This document shows, one piece after another, positions 8,638-18,162 of a stretch of 64,000 nt of DNA. Source of the stretch: Nakazawaea peltata. Lineage: Eukaryota > Ascomycota > Pichiomycetes > Alaninales > Pachysolenaceae. A program made the position numbers and the translations under genes. Under the pieces are notes generated by a model, which made no database searches, had not been told where the DNA came from, and saw nothing but the letters and a program-made list of their open reading frames with translations. Position 1 is the stretch's first letter. Each line of letters opens with the position of its first letter. Location: the NCBI GenBank assembly GCA_001599355.1, contig BCGQ01000003.1, forward strand, positions 64,468-128,467, given 5' to 3'.

Positions 8638-10473
8638 ATGACTTCTGGAACTAGAGACATGATCCATAAAGGGCATCAACAGCCCCAGTCTCCAAAAGCA
8701 TACTTGTATACAGAGATCATCAAATCACATCTCGGGGAACAGCTGCTGTTGGTGACTTCATTCTTGATCAGTCATGGCAGATTAACCGTCCCTCAGTTAG
8801 CATCATATACTACTCTCCCGGCATTTAATGTGAAGCAAACATTGGTTTCTTTGATCCAGATGGGAGCAGTTACATATTCCCAACTGACAGAGTCCAAGCG
8901 CCGTTCAAAAGCCCCACTTCATCACTATGATTTCAAAGAAGAAGGTGTGTGGAAATTATTATATGCTGGTGATATCATACATCAAATCCAGCTCATCTAC
9001 CAAAATGACCACGTCACCAAGATTATACAAAATGCATTGAATTATGGTCATTTCTGCATGAAGGATTTCATGGCAGTCTCTCAAGATCCGGATGTTGATT
9101 TCGATCTGTTATTCATTAGATTAGTCCAAGATAAATGGCTTGTTCCAATCAACAAGAACTATTTCCAAAATAGATTTGATCTTTATAACGATTTGTTCAA
9201 GCTGCAATTATTGAAGTTTAATAGAGATAATAGACTGGTGAGCGAGTCTAAAAAGATCCTGGAAGTTAAACAAATCACCAATGATTTATTCTTGAATCTG
9301 GTTGTGAACAGTAAAAATGAGATCAAATGTTTCAAAGTGGTCAATGGAGAACAAAAAATGATCGATGATATCCCATTAACGGTTAATGTAAATAGATTCT
9401 TACAAAGAAAAAGATCTATTCTGTTACAAGATTTGGCAGCTCATACGGTAGGACCATTGTCTGCCCGTATTTATGGCATAATAATGAACAAATATGAAAA
9501 GAATTCGCTTGACTGTGTGGATGAATTGGTTCAAGTATTGAAATATTCCAACAATATAATGGTTACTTCGACAGGATTAGATCCCGAACTGGTCAAATCT
9601 CTGCAGAATTCTGCTTTTTTGCAAAATATAAAACAAACCTCATTCAATACTAATGACATTATGAAAGAGATCAGTTTCTTGAACACCAAAGCTAAGCAAG
9701 ATTCAGACAAAATCGTGTTAGAGAACTCGATCATTTATCCAAGTCAATTACAAAATGGATCCAAACTTAACGGTCTGGATGGCCCACCAAAGAAAAAAAT
9801 CAAATTAGAAGTTTTAGACGAAGCGATGCCTCATGATGATTTTACTAACGGTGGGAACGATAATGTTTCTACATTGATGCAACATTTGAAATTACTTGCG
9901 CAGTATGGGTTCCTTAAAGAAACTTCCCCGGGCAAATTCTACATCCCTTATGACACTGCATTGTCCAAATTAAAATCGGAGACCGTATTGAAATTAATTA
10001 AGCTCATTTTCGGACCAAGTGGCCTCAGAATAGTTAACTGTGTGAAAAATCTTCGACTTGCCGATGAAAAAATGTTGAATAATGTTCTTTTAATGAAAGA
10101 CGCAGTGATTAGATCGGTGTTGAATAAGTTGACAATGTCGAATATCTTGGAATTACAAGAGATCCCAAAAACTAGTGACAGATTACTGATCAGAACGGTG
10201 TACCTGTTCAAATTTAACAATGAACATCTGATCCGCAAACTTAAAAACTCCTTGTATTATAACCTTGGAGAAATTTTGAGCAATATCGAGGCTCTCAAAA
10301 TGGAGAATAAAATTTTGCTCGATAAATGTAACAGAGATGATGTTAAGGGGAAGGAATTTGAGGTATTAATTGAGAATGAGTTACTTAAATTGAAGGAAAT
10401 TTTCCAACAAGAATCCAATGATTTGAAGAAGTATATTCGGATACTTTCATTGATTCAAGTTTTTGAGTTCTGA
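8638..10473 (+). CDS. RPC82: RNA polymerase III subunit C82 (Rpc3)
   Basis: 611 residues. Rpc82 forms the C82-C34-C31 subcomplex that helps Pol III open tRNA and 5S promoters. The N-terminal winged-helix module reads KSHLGEQ..., GRLTVPQLASY and LVSLIQMGAVTY, paralleling yeast KAHLGER, GRLSVREL and LVSLTQLRCVKY. Later segments RRSILLQDLA, IYGIIMN, PGKFYIPY, FGPSGLRI and CNRDDVKG also match in order; a basic KKKIKLE motif precedes the acidic linker. CTG codons at 8743-8748 (two in a row) align with Ala-Ala of yeast LGERAASV, and the one at 10186-10188 with Ala of ADRSASRAVFLF, which supports CUG=Ala. Confidence 0.95.
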   Translation: MTSGTRDMIHKGHQQPQSPKAYLYTEIIKSHLGEQLLLVTSFLISHGRLTVPQLASYTTLPAFNVKQTLVSLIQMGAVTYSQLTESKRRSKAPLHHYDFKEEGVWKLLYAGDIIHQIQLIYQNDHVTKIIQNALNYGHFCMKDFMAVSQDPDVDFDLLFIRLVQDKWLVPINKNYFQNRFDLYNDLFKLQLLKFNRDNRLVSESKKILEVKQITNDLFLNLVVNSKNEIKCFKVVNGEQKMIDDIPLTVNVNRFLQRKRSILLQDLAAHTVGPLSARIYGIIMNKYEKNSLDCVDELVQVLKYSNNIMVTSTGLDPELVKSLQNSAFLQNIKQTSFNTNDIMKEISFLNTKAKQDSDKIVLENSIIYPSQLQNGSKLNGLDGPPKKKIKLEVLDEAMPHDDFTNGGNDNVSTLMQHLKLLAQYGFLKETSPGKFYIPYDTALSKLKSETVLKLIKLIFGPSGLRIVNCVKNLRLADEKMLNNVLLMKDAVIRSVLNKLTMSNILELQEIPKTSDRLLIRTVYLFKFNNEHLIRKLKNSLYYNLGEILSNIEALKMENKILLDKCNRDDVKGKEFEVLIENELLKLKEIFQQESNDLKKYIRILSLIQVFEF

Positions 10474-10855
10474 ATGTGTTGATCGTATATACGTTCCGAC
10501 TGACTATCCTTGTTCGTGTCTTCCCATGAGCATCTTCCCTCCCCTTTCCCCTTTCTCCCTCTCCCTTTCCCCCTCTCCCCCTTTCTGCGTCTCTCCCTCT
10601 CTCCCTTCCCCCTCCCCCTCCCCCTAATAAACAGCATTTTATCAATTTTCGTAATCCCTAAACGCCCCTTTTCCTTATCAAGTCATCGCCTGACTCTCCG
10701 CCCCCTGCGCGCAGTTCACGCTCTCTCAACTCCACGCTTTTTTCCCTCTTTGTGTAACAAAAACAAACAAAATTAAGACGAGTCATAAGGGGCAACCGTA
10801 CCGAGTGTCAGGTAATAGTGGTGATCTATCTTCAGGACATGATTACAAACTTGTC
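10474..10855. repeat. Polypyrimidine tract between RPC82 and ATG13
   Basis: From about 10534 to 10625 the top strand is nearly pure C/T, built of irregular CCCTTT and CCCTCT units. The open frames read here on both strands are by-products of this low complexity. The tract could adopt triplex (H-DNA) structure and sits just upstream of ATG13. The rest of the interval shows no other feature. Confidence 0.7.
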
Positions 10856-12863
10856 ATGAGTTATAAAGAGAAGTCAAGACCCAAGAAGGGTGATAAACTC
10901 ACCCAACTTGTCCAGGTAAGTCCCAGTTACTCACTCCTATTTAAGCGCTTATAGCAAGCTATTTATGATGGATATACTAACGGTTTGAACCATTTAGAAT
11001 TTCTTTTTCAAGGCATCGAATATCATCGTTCAATCGAGAAGTCATGATACTTTGTCACTGACTCATCTGAAGTTGAACAAATGGTTCAACCTCCAGTTGT
11101 ATGATGTTCTTTCCAAAGAGGAGCTCAAATTGTGGAAGCTCTCTAGTTCACTCGTTAATGAGGAGACAAATTCCATATTGAGTTTGCCACCTCTAGTGAT
11201 AGAGATATATCTCGATTTGAGACATCTCTCTGCTTCACAACTGTTGGTCATCAAGGATCTGGATGAGATAGTTCATAATGTCACTCAAGGTAATAGTAAA
11301 AATGAAGTAATATTGGAGAGATGGCTTCTTGAATTTGATTTAAATACCTTTGATTTCGATATGGATCAACTTCCCTCAATCTACAAAAGCATATTAATAT
11401 CATTTAGAGTGTTATATTCATTCACAAGACTTCTACCATGTTTCAAGTTAAGGCAACGGATTTCAAAATCACAACTCAACCAGTCACTTAGCATAGGTTA
11501 TCGTATTTTGGACGGAACTTTACCAATTCATTCGAAGGGAAGAGTGGGACTTTCAAAGAATTTGATCGAGCGTGGCAAGAAAGAAGATTTGGCTACTAAG
11601 AAATTTGAGCCCATTATAACAAATGTGGGGGCCCTTAGGATGAGTGTATCCTATAGAAGGAATTGTAGCTTTGATTTGAACGATAAGGAGGAGCTTCTCA
11701 GTTCACGTTTCATTCAAATGGATCAACCTCGTGAGAGTCCCGGTCCTCAGGATGTCGGATTTAATTCCACTCCTCTTCCAATGTCAGACAATCTGAGATC
11801 TTCGAGCAACATTGATGAGCAAGAAGTTGAACTGGAAGCCTCAGCTTCAGAATCTGAATCTGTCTCTAATAAGCTTCTCTCACAACCTGTGAAGATCAAG
11901 GAGAATCCTCATTTGAAAAGATTATCTTTCCAATCAAACTACTCATTATCTCCAGGTTCAGTGTTCTTAAGAGAAATATCTCCGTCTCAAACGAGATTAC
12001 GCCGGTCGTCATCTTCTCTGTCTAAAATTCATCCTTTCAAAACTGGGTCGGTATCATCAACCATTGCCCAACATCAGCAACAACTTCAACATACTCAACA
12101 TCATTATCATCTCGGTCAATCATCGACACCTCCTTACATGGGATCCGATTCGCTTCTCAATGATCCTTCTCATATCAATAGTAATAGCAGTACTAGTTTA
12201 CTGGCCATGTTAAGACAGCAAAGAACTAGTTTCTCTTCTCAAAACCCACAATTCAAGCCGTTATATGTGGGAAGTATTGATTCTTCAATTTCTCATGAAT
12301 CTGGTAACACACCAAGATTCTCATCATCTTTTGGATCTAGATATAGAAGACAAAGAAGTACTTCTAAACTCCCAGATGAAGATGAGTTGGATCAATTCAT
12401 AAAACTGTTAGATGCCAAACCTGATCTTCATCTCTCTGTCTCTCCTCAAGATTCTTTGGAAAGATATCAAAATTTGCAGAAAAATCATAATAGTCTCAGT
12501 GACTCAATCAATGCATCTATTTTGCAAGGTCAACATTCACAAGGAGAAGTAAGACTTATTAATTATGATCAGTCTGATCGTAAATTATTACTGTCCCTGA
12601 GGTCTGGAAGTAATAGTAGTAGATCGACACCTATTCATAACGAAAGTGCGATTATCGATGATGACGAAGAAGAGGAAGATCAGGTAAATACTGGTCAAAA
12701 TCTGTCAGCAACAGTTTCGCATGCTCGTATGAGTAGTAATAGTTCTACTTATCCTCATAATTACATTATCAAAGAAAAGATGAGACGATATTCCAGAGAA
12801 AACAAGGTCAATGAAGAGGAGGAAGATCTTTTGTTTACTATGAGTGATATGAATTTGAGATGA
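10856..12863 (+). CDS. ATG13: Autophagy regulator Atg13 (spliced)
   Basis: Atg13 is the regulatory subunit of the Atg1 kinase complex and the target of TORC1. Exon 1 is 10856-10915 (MSYKEKSRPKKGDKLTQLVQ), the intron is 10916-10997 (GTAAGT, TACTAAC at 10975-10981, TAG), and exon 2 is 10998-12863; total 641 residues. The splice restores the family hallmark LVQNFFFKASNIIVQSR. The HORMA domain (about residues 10-190) continues through LNKWFNL, VIEIYLDL, LERW, YKSILISFRVLYSF and GYRILDG. The rest is long, Ser-rich and probably disordered, with an acidic patch DDDEEEED near the end. It holds the expected Atg1/Atg17-binding phosphosites, which I cannot place exactly. Confidence 0.93.
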
Positions 12864-13042
12864 TGTTCATTAAATAGAATAAATAAATAAATAATTGTAC
12901 AGTTAGGGATTCATGATTAGTAGTTCATTATGTCATTATATAAAAACCTTGTACTGTACTGATCTTCACTTCTGTACTTCTCCGTACTCAAGTGCAATCG
13001 GTTGAACAATCCAGTTGCTCAATTTGGTCGTTACTCTGGCGA

Positions 13043-13258
13043 TTAAGCCTGTTGCTTGTTTAATTGTTGTTGTCTATATTCAATCTCAAATTCTCTATGG
13101 AAATCTCTAGAATTTGTTCTTGAATTGATATAAACTAAACCTACTACTGCAGGAATAGAATATAATGCGTATCTTTTTACTTGTCTATTTAGTGTTAGTA
13201 TGGTAACATATGACATCATAATAATTTTTTTTACTTACTGTGAAAGAATAAAAGCCAT
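13043..13258 (-). CDS. 53-residue spliced single-pass membrane protein
   Basis: A small gene too short for simple ORF calling. Exon 1 is 13239-13258 (ATG and six codons), the intron is 13185-13238 (GTAAGT, TACTAAC read on the minus strand, TAG) and exon 2 is 13043-13184, ending TAA. The product starts MAFILSQQVKRYALY, has one hydrophobic stretch (about 12-26, LYSIPAVVGLVYI) and a charged tail with HREFEIEYRQQQ. The perfect splice signals, the open frame after splicing and the position in its own promoter space support a real gene. Size and shape resemble small mitochondrial inner-membrane proteins, but I do not recognise the family, and location is a weak inference. It is convergent with ATG13. 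Confidence 0.7.
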
Positions 13259-13855
13259 TTTAGTTAGTTGATGAATTTACTGGGGGAAAAAGTATTCAGG
13301 ATGTGGGGACACTCCTGCTTATATATAAGACATTTGAAGTTTAATATCAGCTGCATATTTGGCGTGGAGATTTCCAGAATAGATCTCATGTTATCAATCT
13401 TGCTCCGAGCTGTGATTATCACACCATCTTGTTAAACTCCGGGGTGTTCACGCAGGAAAAGATCCGGGGGGTATATTTCCTAATTGGGATTTGTTACGGA
13501 GATAGAGTGGGTTAGATAGTGAAGGAGGAACCCACTGGGTGCCGAAGGACCCACAAGACCCACTAAACCCACCCTACATACATCAAATATGTGGATCCTT
13601 ACTTCTAAGCGAATATCTGACCCACCTCTTTACGATCTGCATACCCTATACTACTGAGTTCCATCAAGTTCCTCAAACTCTTACCCATTTCACCTTCCTA
13701 TTATGGAATTACTTAATTAGTCAATTTACTGAATCAGCTGTGCTATAAATATTATACCTTCCTATTATGGAATTCCCATATTTGTCAATTATCATCCCTA
13801 CTTATAATAAAAAAATTCACACCTTAACTAACCATCAGCTATTCAATACCACCAA
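13259..13855. other. Divergent promoter region with a 64-base tandem duplication
   Basis: This separates the small spliced gene (minus) from PRP4 (plus). The 19-mer ACCTTCCTATTATGGAATT occurs at 13692-13710 and again at 13756-13774; a shared GTCAATT follows at the same 64-base offset. It is an imperfect local tandem duplication 80-160 bases upstream of PRP4. The 69-codon open frame at 13539-13748 covers part of it and looks like chance. Confidence 0.65.
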
Positions 13856-15163
13856 ATGTCTCTTGTAGAAACCAATGGGATATCTCTGATTCAGGACTTG
13901 AATTATCATGTCCCAACTGATGATGAAGATGTAAGGTACCTTTTACGATCTTTAGGTGAACCTATAACATATTTTGGTGAAGATAAACTGGACCGTCGAG
14001 GTCGGTTAATTAAATTGATATCAAGTAATGAAGAGTTGTTAGGTAGTATATTGAATAATACCGAGCTGAATGATCAAGATGCGTCAGAAGATGAAGAAGA
14101 TGAAATATTTGAACCGGTGAGCGAAAATCCACAAGATTGTGACGAATTGTACGACCTAAGAGTCTCAATTACAAAGGCATCTCTAGAGAAAGCAAAACAA
14201 ATTAATGACAAGGAGTATGATTTATATCAAAATTTTGATATGGTTGAAGAATTGAAGAGAAGGAGGTTGTTATACAAGAACGTGTCAGGAATTGAATTAA
14301 TGGGCTCCAAAATGATTAGTGATAGACCCATTTCGCATGTAAATATTAGAGGTGATAAGATCACGACAAGTAGTTGGAATGGTGAGATAAAGATATTCCA
14401 AAATATGAATAATGAAGACTTGAAGGAGGTCAGATGTGTTAAGGAGGATGAAAGAATCAGTAATTTCATTATCACCGACACTAACTTAATTAGTGTAGAT
14501 TTCAATGGTTCTATGCATTGTTATGATTCAGAATTGACGGAGATGAGAGGAGGTTGGAAACTTCATGAGAATAGAATCTCTGATTTGGTTGAGCATCCCT
14601 TTGTTAATGATTTGATTATCACTTCCTCTTATGACCAGACTTTCAAGTTATTCGACTTAACTAAACAAAAATCCATTCACCAGCAAACCCAAACCCATAG
14701 GAAACAGATCTTTGCATTGGGTTTAAACGACACTGGTTCATTATTATCGACTTGTGGGCTTGATGGAATCGTAAGAATATGGGATTTACGATCAGGTCGT
14801 GTCATTGTAGATTTAGTAGGACATCAAGATGGTGTGTATTGTAATAGTTGGCATCCAAATTCTCATCAATTACTCACCGGATCAAACGACAATACAGTCA
14901 AGCTTTGGGACATGAGAAATCCAAATAGCAATGTGGTGAATTTACCTCTTCATGAGAAATTAGTGAGTTCTGTGAAATTCCATAGCTCAGGTGAATGGTT
15001 TGTGACCAGTAGTTATGACTCGACCATCAAGATCTGTAGTTTCCCAAATTTGAGTTGCATTTCTACCCTTACAGGACATGGTGATAAGATCATTTCTTTA
15101 GATTGTGATGACAATACTATAGTGAGTTCCGGTTGGGATAGAAGTTTGAAATTATGGAATTAA
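13856..15163 (+). CDS. PRP4: U4/U6 snRNP protein Prp4 (WD40)
   Basis: 435 residues. The N-terminal third holds the splicing-factor motif LGEPITYFGEDK followed by DRRGRL, and the C-terminal two thirds is a WD40 propeller with repeats ending VRIWDL, VKLWDM, IKICSF and LKLWN. This combination is specific to Prp4, which binds Prp3 and the U4/U6 duplex in the tri-snRNP. The family is about 465 residues in yeast. The gene ends with TAA at 15161-15163 and the next base starts the stop codon of AOS1 on the other strand. The 3' untranslated regions must therefore overlap inside coding sequence. Confidence 0.92.
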   Translation: MSLVETNGISLIQDLNYHVPTDDEDVRYLLRSLGEPITYFGEDKLDRRGRLIKLISSNEELLGSILNNTELNDQDASEDEEDEIFEPVSENPQDCDELYDLRVSITKASLEKAKQINDKEYDLYQNFDMVEELKRRRLLYKNVSGIELMGSKMISDRPISHVNIRGDKITTSSWNGEIKIFQNMNNEDLKEVRCVKEDERISNFIITDTNLISVDFNGSMHCYDSELTEMRGGWKLHENRISDLVEHPFVNDLIITSSYDQTFKLFDLTKQKSIHQQTQTHRKQIFALGLNDTGSLLSTCGLDGIVRIWDLRSGRVIVDLVGHQDGVYCNSWHPNSHQLLTGSNDNTVKLWDMRNPNSNVVNLPLHEKLVSSVKFHSSGEWFVTSSYDSTIKICSFPNLSCISTLTGHGDKIISLDCDDNTIVSSGWDRSLKLWN

Positions 15164-16291
15164 TTATAAAACATAGATAGGCATTTTACTTTCAACAGCA
15201 TCTAATACAACGAAATTATTGAAACATTGTTTCCCCGATAAACATTGAATGATATCTTGAGCAACTGCTCCTCCAATGATGGCACCTGTAGGTTGGAATT
15301 GAGCGTAACTTTGTCTGACCACATCACTTAATTTACTCTTATCAATCTTCAAGTTCTCTAATTCTAACATTTTAAGTATTTCTCCAAGCTTGGATTCGAA
15401 TTCTTCATCGTCAATAGACACATTTTCGGTCGGTACTTTGTTAAATGGGTAGAATTCAAGTAAGGTCAAAATGCAAGGCAAAGTAATCGATATTCTATTC
15501 AATTTTCTTTTGGTGTTGAAGAATTCTTTGATCTTAAGGGTAGTGTCTTTGCCCAATAATTGGTCAAATGGTTTGTATACAGCCTTCAATTGACATAAAT
15601 CTACCAATTGGTCATTCTCTTTCTTACGTTCAGTCAGTATCAATTCACGGACACTATCAATTGGACCCAATTTTTTAGACAACGACAGGGTCGTCACTTC
15701 AGATTTAGTAGTATATATATGCTCAATGAGATCAACAAATATGTATCCATACAACCCATGTAACCCTGTACTATAGAATGGGGTATTGTTTTGTCTAGTG
15801 ATGTGATTCAATTTGACAATCTGATCTTTTGTACATTCGGTAGCAACCACCAAGTCGAATTTCTTATAAAAATCGACATCTTCATAATCAAGAGGGTCAC
15901 AATGTATCTGTAAATCAACTGTAGGATTCAATTCCTTAATACTATCAAACGACAGCTTCAATACTTGCTGTCCAACCTGAGAAGAGTTGACAAAAAAGTT
16001 GGAGTCCAACAGTTCTTCTTCTAATATAGAGCTATCAGCTATATGTAACAGACCTACACCACTCAACATTAAATTCTTGGTGACTTCTACTCCAATAGAC
16101 GAGAGATTAATCAACAAAATCTTCGAAGATCTGATCCTTTGTTGGGCATGAATACCCCATAATCTGATTTGACGATCATATAACGCGATCTCATCTATGA
16201 TGGTGTTAGTATTTCCTGATTGGGCGGTGATTTTGGTTCATTTTTTTGGTTTATACTTACCGGCTGAAAGTTTTGAGTCAGATGCCGTCAT
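15164..16291 (-). CDS. AOS1: SUMO-activating enzyme subunit Aos1 (spliced)
   Basis: 353 residues. Aos1 pairs with Uba2 to activate SUMO (Smt3). Exon 1 is 16261-16291 (MTASDSKLSA), the intron is 16195-16260 (GTAAGT, TACTAAC, TAG), and exon 2 is 15164-16194. Splicing restores DEIALYDRQIRLWG, the invariant E1 N-terminal motif with the adenylation arginine, then LLINLSSIGVEVTKNL. Later SGVGLLHIADSS, LDYEDVDFY, TGAIIGGAVAQDI and the C-terminal beta strand LDAVESKMPIYVL fit the family. Without the exon the protein would lack its catalytic arginine, so the intron is well supported. It abuts PRP4 tail to tail with no spacer. Confidence 0.93.
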
Positions 16292-16496
16292 AATATGGTC
16301 GAAATGCTGATTCTAATACCTTAAATAGACCCCCAAGTCAATCCAAAGAATCCTGGTCCTCTTTGATTTGCCAAAAGCGAAAAATTATGTTCGTTGGTGT
16401 AATGATGTAGAAAATATGAGAGTTAGTAGCGCAAGGGGATCTCGCCTAAGAAATTAATAAATCGTGAGCAGATGGTGATTGGGGGTGGTTGGGGTA

Positions 16497-16715
16497 GAGC
16501 CGCCTCACTACAATAGAGCTAAAATCGTTATTGTTGTCTGTTATGCTATCTCATTAGCTTTTCGCATTGTACCTGTCTTATCGCTTCGAGGACAAAAAGA
16601 GAGACAAGCTCGCTTCGGAGAGGAATGCTGCTGGAGAGGATGAAATCTCCATGGAGGACCAGGATTTGCTGATCTTACTGATATCGACAACCCTTATTTT
16701 AGATATACTTCATAA
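16497..16715 (+). pseudogene. C-terminal remnant of a Dal5-like (ACS family) permease
   Basis: Three frames in succession spell the tail of an allantoate-permease-type MFS protein. From 16497: EPPHYNRAKIVIVVCYAISLA, the usual last membrane helix region. After a frame change near 16560: YxSYRFEDKKRDK (16567-16605), then an acidic linker. After a second change near 16665: FADLTDIDNPYFRYTS and stop at 16715. Family members end with just this pattern (helix, ENKRRDK, acidic linker, DLTDxENPxFRY). At least two frameshifts and no upstream body are seen, so this is a decayed fragment of a host gene. It lies 205 bases upstream of AOS1. Confidence 0.8.
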
Positions 16716-17249
16716 GTTTAGATCTACTTATACTATATGTCTGAATTCTAATAAACTACACCTCCTTAATCAAACCCTACGGAGTTTAATATAAAAGATA
16801 CACTCGAGTATTAGGTGCCTCTACAATCTAAAACTGATCAATCTAGATCTATTTTATCAAATAACCCACTTACGTTGCCATGGTCCCTAGATGATCCGAA
16901 GACCGATGATCTTGAGCTTATTCATGCAACATCACCAAGGCAAACTCATATTACTGTGGTTTGTACGCTTGCATAAACTATGACATCTGATGGGATAAAA
17001 GAGAGAAAAAAAAGAAACTGATTAAAGAGCACGCTTAATTACCTGCATAATCTACGAAAAAATAGGGTTGGTACTAACTTTTTGTAAAGAATTTTTTGTA
17101 TCCCTTTGTCTCATGCAAGGAACCTAAGGAAAGGAAGCAGGCAGACCAATATTGAAAATTATATATATGAAGAGACATATCGATGTCGATTAGGTAAAAA
17201 AAGACATAAGATATGAGCTATCTCTTCACTGCTACACAACTGTTTCAAT
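16716..17249. other. Intergenic region downstream of the permease remnant
   Basis: This holds the promoter of the small membrane protein that starts at 17250. A perfect TACTAAC lies at 17072-17078 on the plus strand, followed by AG at 17088-17089 and a 21-codon open frame (17090-17155). No convincing donor or first exon was found, so no gene is called. Confidence 0.4.
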
Positions 17250-17627
17250 ATGTCTACTTATTTGCTCTTGGCACTCTCTTTATTGCAGTCAACAAATTCG
17301 TTGCCGCAATCTAGTTTTTTTTCAGAGACTTCTGGATTTGCATCATTTGCCAATGCCACATTCCTGTCATCGGCTTCATCTACCGATTCGGATGATCTGA
17401 CTTCTAGCAGCGGTTTACTGTCTAACAAAAATGTCGAAACAGGAGATGATGACTCAAACTCTACTCCTCATGATAAATATTTGCTCATCCTCTTGATATT
17501 GGTGGGACTTATGGGTGGTGTTGTATGGTTTGTGAGAAGAAGATATAAAAAATTGCTGAATGAAGGAGGAAGATACGATGATTTAGAATTACAGAATTTG
17601 AGTAGAGGTGGGTTCAAGACGGCTTAA
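17250..17627 (+). CDS. Small type I membrane protein, unassigned
   Basis: 125 residues. It starts with a signal-peptide-like stretch (MSTYLLLALSLLQS, residues 1-17), then a Ser/Thr/Asp-rich extracellular segment with N-glycosylation sequons (NAT, NST). One transmembrane helix follows (about 78-97: LLILLILVGLMGGVVWFV), then a strong basic anchor (RRRYKKLL) and a short acidic tail. Composition and codon use look like a real gene, and an A/T-rich promoter precedes it. I do not recognise the family. A cell-surface protein is the likely class; nothing more can be said. Confidence 0.6.
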   Translation: MSTYLLLALSLLQSTNSLPQSSFFSETSGFASFANATFLSSASSTDSDDLTSSSGLLSNKNVETGDDDSNSTPHDKYLLILLILVGLMGGVVWFVRRRYKKLLNEGGRYDDLELQNLSRGGFKTA

Positions 17628-18162
17628 TTATAAAATTGATATCCTTGGGAAGATGATATACCATCAGGAGCGAGTTATATATCTGTATATTTTTGATTTG
17701 AGATTATTTTAATGGGTATTTTATATTGGTACAAATTGATAAGGAAAAAATATGTAGAGATCTTATTTTAAGTTTTTCCTGTTTTTGTTAAAAATGTGTT
17801 ATATAATAGTAAATAAGAGGTGTGAGACACAACGTAGGGCAACTTAGGAGAGAAATTATTTGACAGTCTACTAAAATTTTCTCTAACATACTTCGGCTTT
17901 CCAGTACCTACTTCACCTCTCTCATTGATCTCCTCTTAATAATTGCTCTATTCTTAGCCTTACTCTGATTTCTCCTCTATGCTTTTCTTTCTTCTGCACC
18001 CGATTCCCATCCTCGCTAAGCTTGTGACGCAAACAACCAAAGAAAAAACTTCAATAGTCCCAAAAGGGAAACAGAACAAAAAGCAGGGAGTTTAGTTAAA
18101 CTCAATAATATTTGACTTATTTTCTGGCCGAAGTTAACACCACTTTATTCATAACTTTAAAG
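17628..18162. other. Intergenic region upstream of HDA3
   Basis: 535 bases between two same-strand genes. A C/T-rich stretch at 17880-18015 precedes the HDA3 start. A non-ATG in-frame extension of HDA3 (from 18112) lacks family support. Nothing else is seen. Confidence 0.5.

Noticed and set aside
10385-10776. Arg/Gly- or Pro/Leu/Ser-rich open frames
   Set aside because: They are read from the polypyrimidine tract and are low-complexity artefacts.
13539-13748. 69-codon open frame
   Set aside because: It spans part of a promoter duplication and resembles nothing; likely chance.
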